From the NCBI GenBank assembly GCA_902500775.1, contig CABVRZ010000014.1, positions 1 through 64,000 of the forward strand: a stretch of DNA of 64,000 nucleotides. The letters are read 5' to 3'. Under the pieces are notes generated by a model that made no database searches, had not been told where the DNA came from, and saw only the letters and a program-made list of their open reading frames with translations. The translations under genes were made by a program, and so were the position numbers. Shown here piece by piece: positions 57,073 to 64,000 of this stretch. Origin of the DNA: an uncultured Nitrospira sp. GTDB taxonomy: Bacteria; Nitrospirota; Nitrospiria; Nitrospirales; Nitrospiraceae. Every line of letters begins with the position of its first letter. Positions within the stretch are counted from its first letter, which is position 1.

Positions 57073-57239
57073 AGGATGTTCAAAAAAGCTTCGGTTCTCA
57101 CCCGCCCACCCCGTCGTGCCAAGATGCGCCCTTCACCGGCCGAGGCCGCAGCGAGTGAAGAGGCGAAGCGTACTTTTTCCCGTACGTTGAGCCGCAGAAC
57201 CAGGCGAGAACGAAGCTGGAGGGTTTTTCCAACATCCTG
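57073..57239 (+). repeat. Intergenic inverted-ended repeat, copy 3
   Basis: The ends CAGGATGTTCAAAAAAG and GGTTTTTCCAACATCCTG are inverted repeats. The core includes CGAGGCCGCAGCGAGTGAAG, GCGAAGCGTAC, a GTAC stem and GGCGAGAACGAAGCTGG. It belongs to the same family as 14553-14678 (inverted) and 56443-56565. It lies just upstream of the mtaB gene. Confidence 0.75.
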
Positions 57240-57287
57240 CGAGCAACCTTGCTGGATCAGGCATGACCTCCCTATAATGCCGGTCCT

Positions 57288-58625
57288 ATGGGAACGACCC
57301 GTGCCTCTCTACATACGCTCGGCTGCCGGCTGAATCAAGCCGAAACCTCGATCCTGGGAGAAGGGCTCAGGCGAAAGGGGTTTGAGCTCGTTGAGTTTGG
57401 CCAACCGACAGATGTGCTGATCCTCAATACCTGCTCTGTGACGGAAGACGCTGAACGTACCTCGCGCTACCTGATTCGCAAAACGCTGAGACACTCTCCC
57501 CATGCCTTCATCGCCGTGACCGGCTGTTATGCCCAGACAGGAATGGAAACCCTCACGCAACAAACCGGGATCGATCTCATTGTCGGCCAGCAGTTTAAAC
57601 TAGACCTACCGACGTATCTTCCTCCTCCCCACGAGCTTCGTAAACGGCCAGCCGCAGAGGTTCGCCACACCAAATCGATCTTGCGCGGAGACTTTGATCT
57701 GCCCTACTTCGCCGAGCCTGACTCGACCCGTGCTTTACTCAAGATACAGGACGGCTGCAGCGCGATGTGCAGCTTCTGCATCATTCCGTTCGCGCGGGGA
57801 CATGAACGTAGCAGGAAGCTGGAAGATATTTTAAGCGAAGTACGGGAGCTGACGGCCGGAGGTTACAAGGAGGTTGTTCTGACGGGTGTGAATATCGGCC
57901 AATACATTCAGCAAGGCCTCGACTTTTGTGCGCTGCTTCGCCGACTCGACCAGATCTCGGATCTCGAACGAATTCGCATTTCATCGATCGAACCCACGAC
58001 CGTCAACGAAGAATTGCTGGACCTCCTCGCCTCGTCCAAGAAATTCTGCCCCTATCTGCACATTCCGCTGCAAAGCGGAGATGACCAGATCTTGCGAGCC
58101 ATGCATCGACGACATACAATCAAGGAATACAGCATGCTGGTCGAGAAGGCGCTCGCCAAGATTCCTGACCTCGGCCTCGGAACAGATCTGATGGTGGGGT
58201 TCCCGGGAGAGACGGAAGCCGCATTTCGGAATACAGTAGCCGTCGCGTCAGATCTCCCCTTCTCCTATCTCCACGTCTTTCCCTACTCCCCTCGACCAGG
58301 AACCGCAGCACTGCGATTAAACCAGCAGGTGCCGTCAGCATCGATTAAGAAGCGCACCAATCTTCTACTGGATCTTGATCGCGCCAAACGACTGACGTTT
58401 CATAACAAATACATCGGACAGACCCTGTCGGTCCTTTTTGAGTCCGGCACGAGCGGGGCCTATCGAACAGGCACGACACCGAACTTCACAAAAGTGGCGG
58501 TCCCTGATTCGGGTGTTCTAGAGAACCAGATCAAGCTGGTCACGATTACTGCCGCAACCGACCGTTGTGTATTCGGGGACCTGTCACCTCTGCCGACAAT
58601 AAAACCCTCGCTGGCGCTGCTATGA
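57288..58625 (+). CDS. mtaB: tRNA t6A37 methylthiotransferase MtaB
   Basis: This 445-residue radical SAM enzyme has an N-terminal UPF0004 domain (TLGCRLNQAETSIL, with three Cys) and a radical SAM motif CSAMCSFCIIPFARG for the second 4Fe-4S cluster. A C-terminal TRAM-like region follows. TLGCRLNQ is typical of MtaB (ms2t6A formation), distinguishing it from MiaB next door. Its stop overlaps the miaB start (ATGA), so the two modification genes are translationally coupled. Confidence 0.9.
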   Translation: MGTTRASLHTLGCRLNQAETSILGEGLRRKGFELVEFGQPTDVLILNTCSVTEDAERTSRYLIRKTLRHSPHAFIAVTGCYAQTGMETLTQQTGIDLIVGQQFKLDLPTYLPPPHELRKRPAAEVRHTKSILRGDFDLPYFAEPDSTRALLKIQDGCSAMCSFCIIPFARGHERSRKLEDILSEVRELTAGGYKEVVLTGVNIGQYIQQGLDFCALLRRLDQISDLERIRISSIEPTTVNEELLDLLASSKKFCPYLHIPLQSGDDQILRAMHRRHTIKEYSMLVEKALAKIPDLGLGTDLMVGFPGETEAAFRNTVAVASDLPFSYLHVFPYSPRPGTAALRLNQQVPSASIKKRTNLLLDLDRAKRLTFHNKYIGQTLSVLFESGTSGAYRTGTTPNFTKVAVPDSGVLENQIKLVTITAATDRCVFGDLSPLPTIKPSLALL

Positions 58626-59953
58626 TGATCAAAACCCTCCCTCAGGTTCATATCGAAACATTCGGCTGCCAAATGAACGAGTCTGATAGTGAACTCGTCC
58701 GGTCATTGCTCAAACAGGAAGGGTTTAGCTTCACTGAGGACCGTGAACGGGCGGATGTGGTCCTCGTCAACACCTGCGCAATCAGAGAGAATGCGCACAA
58801 GAAGATTTATGCCCACCTCTCCGAGCTCAAGACGGTCAAAAAACAGCGCCCACTGGTTGTCGGCGTGCTTGGTTGCATGGCTCAGAATCTTAAAAGCGAG
58901 CTCGCTCAAAAGGAACCGCTTATTGACGTCTTAGCCGGACCGGATTCATACCGACAACTCCCGTCGTTGTTGGCAGCGGCGTTGGAGTCCCAAGAACAAG
59001 GGTTTTCCCAGAAAGGGTTTGCGCTCGATCTATCGGAATACGAAACCTATGACGGGATCATGCCGGACCGCGTCACAGGGGTGAATGCCTGGATCACGGT
59101 GATGCGGGGCTGTGATAACTTCTGCTCGTTCTGTGTCGTTCCCTATACGAGGGGACGTGAACGATCGCGTGACCCAGAATCCATTCTGCTCGAAGCCCGT
59201 GAGGCTTTAGCGCGTAGGTTCAAACAGATCACCCTGCTCGGCCAGAATGTGAATTCCTACCGCTATGGGGAATGGGACTTTGCCAAGCTCATCAGCGCCA
59301 TCGCAGACCAGCCAGGCATCGAGCGAGTCCGGTTTACTTCTCCTCACCCCAAGGACTTTCCCCCGACATTGATCGAGGCCATCGCCACACATCCTAAAAT
59401 CTGCAAGCACGTTCATCTCCCCCTTCAGTCGGGAAGCGATCGGATCCTCGACATGATGGGGCGCACCTATACCGGTGCTGAGTACCTATCCTTGGCAGAA
59501 CGCATCCGAGCCATCATCCCCGATGTTGTCCTGACCACGGACATCATTTGTGGTTTTTGTTCAGAATCCGATGAGGACTTCCAGGCCACTGTTCGCCTGG
59601 TGGAACAGGCTCAGCTCGATTCAGCCTATATCTTCAAGTACTCGGAGCGGAAACATACGATCGCAGCACGAAAATACGCTGACGATGTTCCAGATCATCT
59701 GAAGGGTCAGCGGGTAGCCAAATTGGTCGAGATTCAACGTGCCATCACCGGGGAACGCAACCGCCGCTACATCGGCAAGACCATGGAGATTTTAGTGGAA
59801 GGCGATGCGACCCGCTCATCGAAGCAAGGAATGGGCAAGACCGATGGGAATATCACCGTAGTCTGGGAGAAGGGCACCGGTCATTCAGAACCAGGCACCC
59901 TCATGACCAAACATATTTTTGACGCCTCAGCCGCAACCCTGTACGGGAAATGA
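58622..59953 (+). CDS. miaB: tRNA i6A37 methylthiotransferase MiaB
   Basis: This protein of about 443 residues adds a methylthio group to i6A37 in tRNA. The N-terminus HIETFGCQMNESDSELV holds a cluster Cys, and VNTCAIRENAHKK and GCMAQ supply the others. The radical SAM motif is CDNFCSFCVVPYTRGRERSR, and the C-terminal TRAM domain begins near RYIGKTMEILVEG. ATG 58622 overlaps the mtaB stop. A longer frame to 58565 is open but would sit inside mtaB. A good terminator hairpin follows at 59981. Confidence 0.93.
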   Translation: MMIKTLPQVHIETFGCQMNESDSELVRSLLKQEGFSFTEDRERADVVLVNTCAIRENAHKKIYAHLSELKTVKKQRPLVVGVLGCMAQNLKSELAQKEPLIDVLAGPDSYRQLPSLLAAALESQEQGFSQKGFALDLSEYETYDGIMPDRVTGVNAWITVMRGCDNFCSFCVVPYTRGRERSRDPESILLEAREALARRFKQITLLGQNVNSYRYGEWDFAKLISAIADQPGIERVRFTSPHPKDFPPTLIEAIATHPKICKHVHLPLQSGSDRILDMMGRTYTGAEYLSLAERIRAIIPDVVLTTDIICGFCSESDEDFQATVRLVEQAQLDSAYIFKYSERKHTIAARKYADDVPDHLKGQRVAKLVEIQRAITGERNRRYIGKTMEILVEGDATRSSKQGMGKTDGNITVVWEKGTGHSEPGTLMTKHIFDASAATLYGK

Positions 59954-59980
59954 CCATCGTACATACGTTGCGCCTTCCTG

Positions 59981-60004
59981 AATGAGACACCCGTCTCATT
60001 TTTT
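59981..60004 (+). terminator. Rho-independent terminator after miaB
   Basis: AATGAGAC (59981-59988) pairs with GTCTCATT (59993-60000) around ACCC, and the downstream run of Ts begins with the last two stem bases. It sits about 28 bp after the miaB stop. Confidence 0.75.
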
Positions 60005-60012
60005 GGAACAAC

Positions 60013-60047
60013 TGTGTACACATGCCTGTTCATGGTGAACATTTTTT
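60013..60047. promoter_or_regulatory. Two palindromes before the leader region
   Basis: TGTGTACACA (60013-60022) is a perfect 10-bp palindrome. TGTTCA-TGG-TGAACA (60027-60041) is followed by six Ts. They could be operator sites or a second weak terminator. The region to 60270 is AT-rich with no gene; the rest of it shows nothing certain. Confidence 0.35.
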
Positions 60048-60272
60048 GACAGTTCCCCTGTCATTATTTTCACTATCCGCTGTGGGGTCATCCATTCCCC
60101 TCTTCCTATAGATAGTGCCGTCTACCATCGAGTCTCCCTTGTGTGATGCGTCGTCGCCTCCTTGGCTTTTAAGCATAATCGTTTGATTTTAAAAATAACT
60201 TCTCTTTATTTCTTATAGCGTCTCGACGCAGCCAGCTTAGATTCAAACAGCCCCACTCAAAAAATCCCTCGG

Positions 60273-60345
60273 GCAAGAGACACTCCTACGGAGTAAAGCC
60301 TCTAAGGCATGGACCTTGCTGTACTTTCGACGTCCATCCTCTTGC
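60273..60345 (+). ncRNA. Candidate structured leader RNA (unknown class)
   Basis: An outer stem GCAAGAG (60273-60279) / CTCTTGC (60339-60345) encloses three hairpins: ACTCC-TAC-GGAGT (60282-60294), GCC-TCTAA-GGC (60298-60308) and ATGGAC...GTCCAT (60309-60337). This compact four-way junction lies 25 nt before a tiny membrane-peptide ATG. The GTAAAGCC strand vaguely recalls GEMM (c-di-GMP) riboswitches, but their full consensus is not met. It is a prediction from complementarity only. Confidence 0.45.
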
Positions 60346-60370
60346 TTACCAGAGGGGGTTCTGAACCGTC

Positions 60371-60508
60371 ATGAAACCTGGAGATTCTGAGTCAAAGCCC
60401 GGTCCCAGCCAACCCGATTCGCGCATTACGCTCGAAACCATCATTTCTGTCGGGGTCGTTGGTTGGCTGGCCATAGGAATGGTGCTCATGGGGCTCGGTA
60501 TTTGGTAG
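60371..60508 (+). CDS. 45-residue single-pass membrane peptide
   Basis: The ATG at 60371 begins MKPGDSESKPGPSQPDSRI. A hydrophobic helix (TIISVGVVGWLAIGMVLMG) and a short LGIW end follow, with TAG at 60506-60508. The polar N-terminus plus one helix is a typical small inner-membrane protein. The ribosome-binding site is not clear (GAGGGGG lies about 13 nt upstream). It is preceded by the candidate leader RNA and followed at 78 bp by a lipoprotein gene on the same strand. Confidence 0.55.
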   Translation: MKPGDSESKPGPSQPDSRITLETIISVGVVGWLAIGMVLMGLGIW

Positions 60509-60586
60509 TTCGGCACCAGAGCCGCAAGAACTCAAGGCCGCATCACACACGCTATGAGAACGGTACACACATGAGGAGACCTTGCT

Positions 60587-61537
60587 ATGTACGCATGTCT
60601 TAGTTCCCGTCGCACTCAGTATGCCGGCACCTTTCTGGCTTTCAGTTTGATCCTGACTGGATGCTCCACGCTTTCGGGAGAATCAAAAATTCTGAAAACC
60701 GCGAAAGGATCTGTCCACCTCAAAGAAGTTGCCGATTGGTCGTTTGAAGCGAGCCATCCCGCGACAATCGACCAGGGGACTCTCCTCAGTATCGTCAAAG
60801 GGGTGATGATCGAGGACGCCCAAAAACCGTCACCCAACATGCCCGCCAGTGGCAGCAAGCCGATGAGAGTATTCAGCGATGAAGACGCCGAGTTTCTTGC
60901 TCCCCTGCTAGCCCAAGGCTTATCTGAAGCGAAACCGGAGCAGATTGTCGGTTTCAAGGTGTTTTCATCGGCAGGGTCAGGCGCTGAACCCACAGCGGGC
61001 ACCCTCTATATGCACAAGGGCTCTCTCTATCTGACTATCGCTCCTTCTCAAGCCAATCGAGGGATGCGATTTGCCCTTGCATCTGCCGCTCGAATCGAAA
61101 AGTCTCCATCCTTTGTGGCGATGGGGAAAGGGGCCATGACCATGGTGATCGATTACCAGGCGGTGGCGAAGGCCTCGGTTCCTGGATCGGGCGCCGTGGC
61201 CGAAGTATCAAGTATCCACGCCTCAGAAGGAAGCCCGTCAAATGACGACACCGCGCTTCTTGACCCTCAAGGAGCCGCCACTCAAGCCAAAACAGAAGCA
61301 GACGCACTGCAATTGAGCACCGATGAATTGCTCAACAGAAAACTGGACGAGCTTCAGATGGCGCGAGAGGCGAACAAGATGAAGGATTCCGAGATCGCGA
61401 AGCTGAAGAAAGAAACCACGCGTGTCAAACAGGAACTTCGACAACGGACAGACGAGGTAAAAGCCTTGAAGGCCAGTAAGGTCTCAGCTCCCTCGGCTCC
61501 GAAGAAAAAGGCCGCGCAAGCGCATCGGACACGCTGA
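60587..61537 (+). CDS. Coiled-coil lipoprotein
   Basis: This 316-residue protein has a signal peptide and lipobox (FSLILTGC) and a globular middle (PEQIVGFKVFSSAGSG ... AGTLYMHKGSLYLTIAP). A C-terminal coiled coil (LLNRKLDELQMAREANKMKDSEIAKLKKE) ends in a basic Lys/Ala tail. It should be lipid-anchored in the envelope. No family name is recognised. It follows the small membrane peptide gene and may share its leader. Confidence 0.7.
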   Translation: MYACLSSRRTQYAGTFLAFSLILTGCSTLSGESKILKTAKGSVHLKEVADWSFEASHPATIDQGTLLSIVKGVMIEDAQKPSPNMPASGSKPMRVFSDEDAEFLAPLLAQGLSEAKPEQIVGFKVFSSAGSGAEPTAGTLYMHKGSLYLTIAPSQANRGMRFALASAARIEKSPSFVAMGKGAMTMVIDYQAVAKASVPGSGAVAEVSSIHASEGSPSNDDTALLDPQGAATQAKTEADALQLSTDELLNRKLDELQMAREANKMKDSEIAKLKKETTRVKQELRQRTDEVKALKASKVSAPSAPKKKAAQAHRTR

Positions 61538-61549
61538 GGGCCAACCGAT

Positions 61550-62269
61550 TCAGACGACGTCGTACAACTCCGGCTGCAGCAGCACGACTTCCTTGGACAA
61601 GGGCTGGCGAAAATTCATGCGGCAATAACAGGCATAGGTCACATAGGTATCTTGCAGACAATACTGTGCCAGCTCGCGTCCCTGCCGCTTCTCCCACATT
61701 TCGGCAACCTGCTCCCCACTCCCTGACTTCGTGTCGACTTGTAGTGCCCGTGCCAACACATCCAGCTTGACCCAGCCTCTCATATCCCAGTTGCTCCAAA
61801 TAGCCATCGTGTCATAGACCGGCTCGGTCCGGAATTTCGCCAGATTGATCTCGACGCTGGGTTTGACCTGATTGATGATGGATCGCTTCTTGATGAAGGG
61901 GAGATCAAAACCCAGCCCGTTGTGCGTGATGTATAACGTCGGCCTGTCCTGAGCCAGCCTGGCCCAAAACTGTCGCAGTAGTTCGCGTTCATTCGCCCCA
62001 TACCAGGCGATGGCACTGCGCGCTTCCATCTGATCTGAAAATTCCAGCAGACCGATGCAGACGATGCGACTAAACGTCCCATCGAACGCTGATTTGGCGT
62101 ACGATTCGTCATCCGCACGGCGTGCCTCCTCCGCCACACCCGCCGTAAAGAGATCATAGCCCGCTTCCCCAGGAGCAGGGCTATGATCCTCTGATGACTT
62201 CCCCACAAGACGAGCCCACTCCTCACGAGACGCTTGGACCGTTTCAATATCGAGTACGACCTTCATCAC
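61550..62269 (-). CDS. DEDD-type 3'-5' exonuclease (predicted PolB-like)
   Basis: This 239-residue RNase H-fold nuclease has VVLDIETV (first Asp/Glu), ITHNGLGFDLPFI (second Asp) and AQYCLQDTYVTYACY (last Asp). Together these match the predicted 3'-5' exonuclease related to PolB (PF10108 type). It lies downstream of mutT, overlapping it by 4 bp, and of mutY, so it probably belongs to a small DNA-maintenance operon. Confidence 0.82.
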   Translation of the reverse strand: MMKVVLDIETVQASREEWARLVGKSSEDHSPAPGEAGYDLFTAGVAEEARRADDESYAKSAFDGTFSRIVCIGLLEFSDQMEARSAIAWYGANERELLRQFWARLAQDRPTLYITHNGLGFDLPFIKKRSIINQVKPSVEINLAKFRTEPVYDTMAIWSNWDMRGWVKLDVLARALQVDTKSGSGEQVAEMWEKRQGRELAQYCLQDTYVTYACYCRMNFRQPLSKEVVLLQPELYDVV

Positions 62270-62667
62270 GACACTCCCGACGCTTCACGTTGTAAGGACT
62301 GGATCACGGCGTAATCTGCCGGAGGAAACGCAAATTGCGTCAGTTCCTCCGGAAGCACCCATCGAATTTCGTCACAACCCAGAGGGACCGGCTCTCCCTG
62401 TTCGATCGCGCAGTGATAGAAATGAAGCTCCACGATCTTGTCGGAATACTCATGACGAACGATTTGATACGGAATGGGAGTATCAATCCGAATGCTGAGC
62501 TCCTCCCATAACTCGCGCTGTAAACAGTCCGCAAGTGATTCACCGACCTCCCGCTTACCTCCCGGAAACTCCCAGAAGCCAGCGAGATGAACACCGGCCT
62601 TACGACGTGCGATCAAATAACGACTATTCCGCTTGATCAGGCCAGCGGCTACCTCGATCACCTGCAT
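62266..62667 (-). CDS. mutT: Nudix hydrolase, MutT-like (8-oxo-dGTP diphosphatase)
   Basis: This 133-residue protein has the Nudix box GGKREVGESLADCLQRELWEEL, matching GX5EX7REUXEEXGU. The N-terminus VAAGLIKRNSRYLIARRK and GFWEFPGG are typical of MutT/8-oxo-dGTPase. It lies 10 bp after mutY and overlaps the exonuclease gene. The MutY encoded upstream lacks the usual C-terminal Nudix-like domain, so this protein may be its split partner, or simply sanitise the nucleotide pool. Confidence 0.85.
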   Translation of the reverse strand: MQVIEVAAGLIKRNSRYLIARRKAGVHLAGFWEFPGGKREVGESLADCLQRELWEELSIRIDTPIPYQIVRHEYSDKIVELHFYHCAIEQGEPVPLGCDEIRWVLPEELTQFAFPPADYAVIQSLQREASGVS

Positions 62668-62677
62668 GCATCCCCTG

Positions 62678-63391
62678 CTACCGTCTCCGATCCATCGGAG
62701 TGAATGGATAGGTCCTGCAAAACGACTTCATCGGACAGAGGAGACAATAAGGATCACGTGCCGTGCAGACCATCGCCCCAAAATCCATAATGGCCTGGTT
62801 GAAGTCGTACCCTTTCTTTGGAGGAATCAGAGCTTCCGATAGTTCCCATAACATCGTCTTCTGCGTTTTGGAGTCTCCTTCAGCAACAAACACTCTGTGT
62901 AGGACCCGTATCACGTTTGTGTCCAGGATCGGTGCATCTTCATTGAACGCAAAGGAACGAATCGCACCGGCGGTATACCGCCCAATCCCTTTGAATGACA
63001 GCAACTCCTCCGCATCGCTGGGAAGTTTTCCCCCATACCGCTCCACCGTTTCACAAGCAATCCCATGCAACCGTTCCGGGCGAATGTTGTACCCCAGTGG
63101 ATACCACGTCTTCTTCACCTCAGCCACCGGTGCCTCTGCCAAATCCTCAAAGCTCGGATATTGTTTGAGAAACTCATGATATTTGGGGATCACCCGATCA
63201 ACCTGTGTCTGTTGCAACATCACCTCGGACACCAGGATGTGATAGGGATCCGATGTTTTTCGCCAAGGCAAATCACGACCATGCTCCCCGTACCATTTCA
63301 AGAGTCGCTGTTGAAACCGACGCTTTGCAGAAAGATCAGGGAGCGTCGCCTTGCGAGGTTTTTTCTTATTGGAAGAACGTCGACCGGACAT
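62678..63391 (-). CDS. mutY: A/G-specific adenine glycosylase, short form
   Basis: This 237-residue base-excision enzyme removes A opposite 8-oxoG. The catalytic Glu is in SEVMLQQTQVDRVIP. The helix-hairpin-helix and catalytic Asp are in FKGIGRYTAGAIRSFAF ... PILDTNVIRVLHR. The 4Fe-4S cluster is CTARDPYCLLCPMKSFC (C-X6-C-X2-C-X5-C). It lacks the C-terminal 100-120-residue Nudix-like domain of standard MutY (about 350 residues). A separate mutT-type gene starts 10 bp downstream. Confidence 0.88.
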   Translation of the reverse strand: MSGRRSSNKKKPRKATLPDLSAKRRFQQRLLKWYGEHGRDLPWRKTSDPYHILVSEVMLQQTQVDRVIPKYHEFLKQYPSFEDLAEAPVAEVKKTWYPLGYNIRPERLHGIACETVERYGGKLPSDAEELLSFKGIGRYTAGAIRSFAFNEDAPILDTNVIRVLHRVFVAEGDSKTQKTMLWELSEALIPPKKGYDFNQAIMDFGAMVCTARDPYCLLCPMKSFCRTYPFTPMDRRR

Positions 63392-63569
63392 GTGCCGAAC
63401 CTAAGCTCACACTCGCATAACCAATGGCATTGTAGAAGTCCCTTTCGACAAAAATCAAACCGGCCGTTCGACCAGTGTTCTGCTGCTCAGCAGTCACAGG
63501 CAACAGAGGCCGTCTGTTCAAAGTAACCTGCGCATGGTACGCTTTAAGTACATGTACAGGAGGGAGGCC

Positions 63570-64000
63570 ATGAACTGGGAAACCTTCCGAAATCGATGGC
63601 TCCGAGCTTCGGTCCTCACGGGCAGCTTGGTGTGTATTCTCACTCCATTTCCATCCACCGCAGAATCCCTTCAAGTACCGTGGGAGTGTTCGAACTATGC
63701 GGGCGACGCACAGACCCGCTGCGTGAATGCCTTCATGGAAGCGCAGCAGAAGAAAATCGACGAGTTAGCAGGGAAACTCCAGGCACAAGAGGGAGCTGTC
63801 AGCAAACTCAAGAGCCAGCTCGATCGACAATCGACGGCAACCGCAGACTTGCAGAGACAGCTTGCTGAACGGCCCACAAGCAGTGTCATTCCATTCTCGT
63901 ACGGCTATCCTTATAGCTACGCCCTAGCACCGGCCCTTGGATTTGGCCTCGGATTGGGCCGCCATTTTGGAGACGCCGGGTTCTACACCCCGCCTTACTA
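63570..64000 (+). CDS. Secreted coiled-coil protein, 3' end outside window
   Basis: The ATG at 63570 has AGGAGG about 7 nt upstream. The product starts MNWETFRNRWLRAS with a signal peptide (VLTGSLVCILTPFPSTAES). A Cys-containing segment (WECSNYAGDAQTRCVNAF) and a coiled coil (QQKKIDELAGKLQAQEG ... LKSQLDRQ) follow. The visible part ends in a Tyr/Gly-rich stretch (SYGYPYSYALAPALGFG). The frame is open at the window end. No family is recognised. Confidence 0.65.
   Translation, partial: MNWETFRNRWLRASVLTGSLVCILTPFPSTAESLQVPWECSNYAGDAQTRCVNAFMEAQQKKIDELAGKLQAQEGAVSKLKSQLDRQSTATADLQRQLAERPTSSVIPFSYGYPYSYALAPALGFGLGLGRHFGDAGFYTPPY

Noticed and set aside
60273-60345. c-di-GMP-I (GEMM) riboswitch
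   Set aside because: A GTAAAGCC-like strand is present, but the paired conserved elements and the GNRA-type receptor/loop of GEMM are not found. Left as an unknown structured RNA.

Overview
This is a bacterial chromosomal window with roughly mid-50s % GC. The gene set and the style of intergenic repeats recall Nitrospira (Nitrospirota). That placement is a judgement from memory and was not tested by any search. Most of the window is ordinary housekeeping DNA. The first 23 kb, and a patch around 35.4-37.1 kb, are accessory, mobile or decaying.

Layout, 1-23 kb. The window opens with the tail of an unknown gene. An orphan antitoxin, a VapBC-type toxin-antitoxin pair and an SF2 helicase follow, with two extra copies of the helicase 3' end lying between them. 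Next come a short inverted-repeat element and a two-gene operon for DNA topoisomerase VI (A and B subunits), which is rare in bacteria. A lipoprotein gene is split by an IS630-type element that itself carries an IS5-type element. A WD40-like propeller gene, a DUF4124 gene and a pyridoxamine-oxidase-like gene lead into a duplicated module of about 4 kb. Each module copy encodes a propeptide-only lipoprotein, a subtilisin-like protease with a Cys/TM/Arg C-terminal tail, and a CPBP (CAAX-type) intramembrane protease. The CPBP gene of copy 1 is damaged and that of copy 2 looks intact.

Layout, 23-35 kb. A MarC-family membrane protein, a thermolysin-like protease and a PilZ gene pair come first. 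A forward cluster follows: lnt, prfB (with its programmed frameshift), lysS, lolC/E-type permease, lolD, an outer-membrane barrel and a lipoprotein. Lnt and the Lol transporter fit together as lipoprotein maturation and export. A beta-propeller lipoprotein gene then has a pentanucleotide repeat at its ribosome-binding site.

Layout, 35-64 kb. A cydB pseudogene is cut by an IS5 remnant. A complete tryptophan operon (trpE-G-D-C-F-B-A) follows, headed by a LysM lipoprotein gene. Then come ligA, a CNNM/CorC-type membrane protein, rlpA, an ACT-domain protein and a class II (B12-dependent) ribonucleotide reductase whose upstream region has NrdR-like and DnaA-like sites. After these are an AmpG-like transporter, two overlapping tRNA methylthiotransferase genes (mtaB-miaB) and a candidate structured leader RNA before a tiny membrane peptide. 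The window ends with a coiled-coil lipoprotein, an exonuclease, a mutT/mutY pair and the start of a secreted coiled-coil protein.

The most unusual items are the duplicated protease/propeptide/CPBP module, the topoisomerase VI operon, the nested IS insertion whose target gene can be restored to the base, and the candidate leader RNA.
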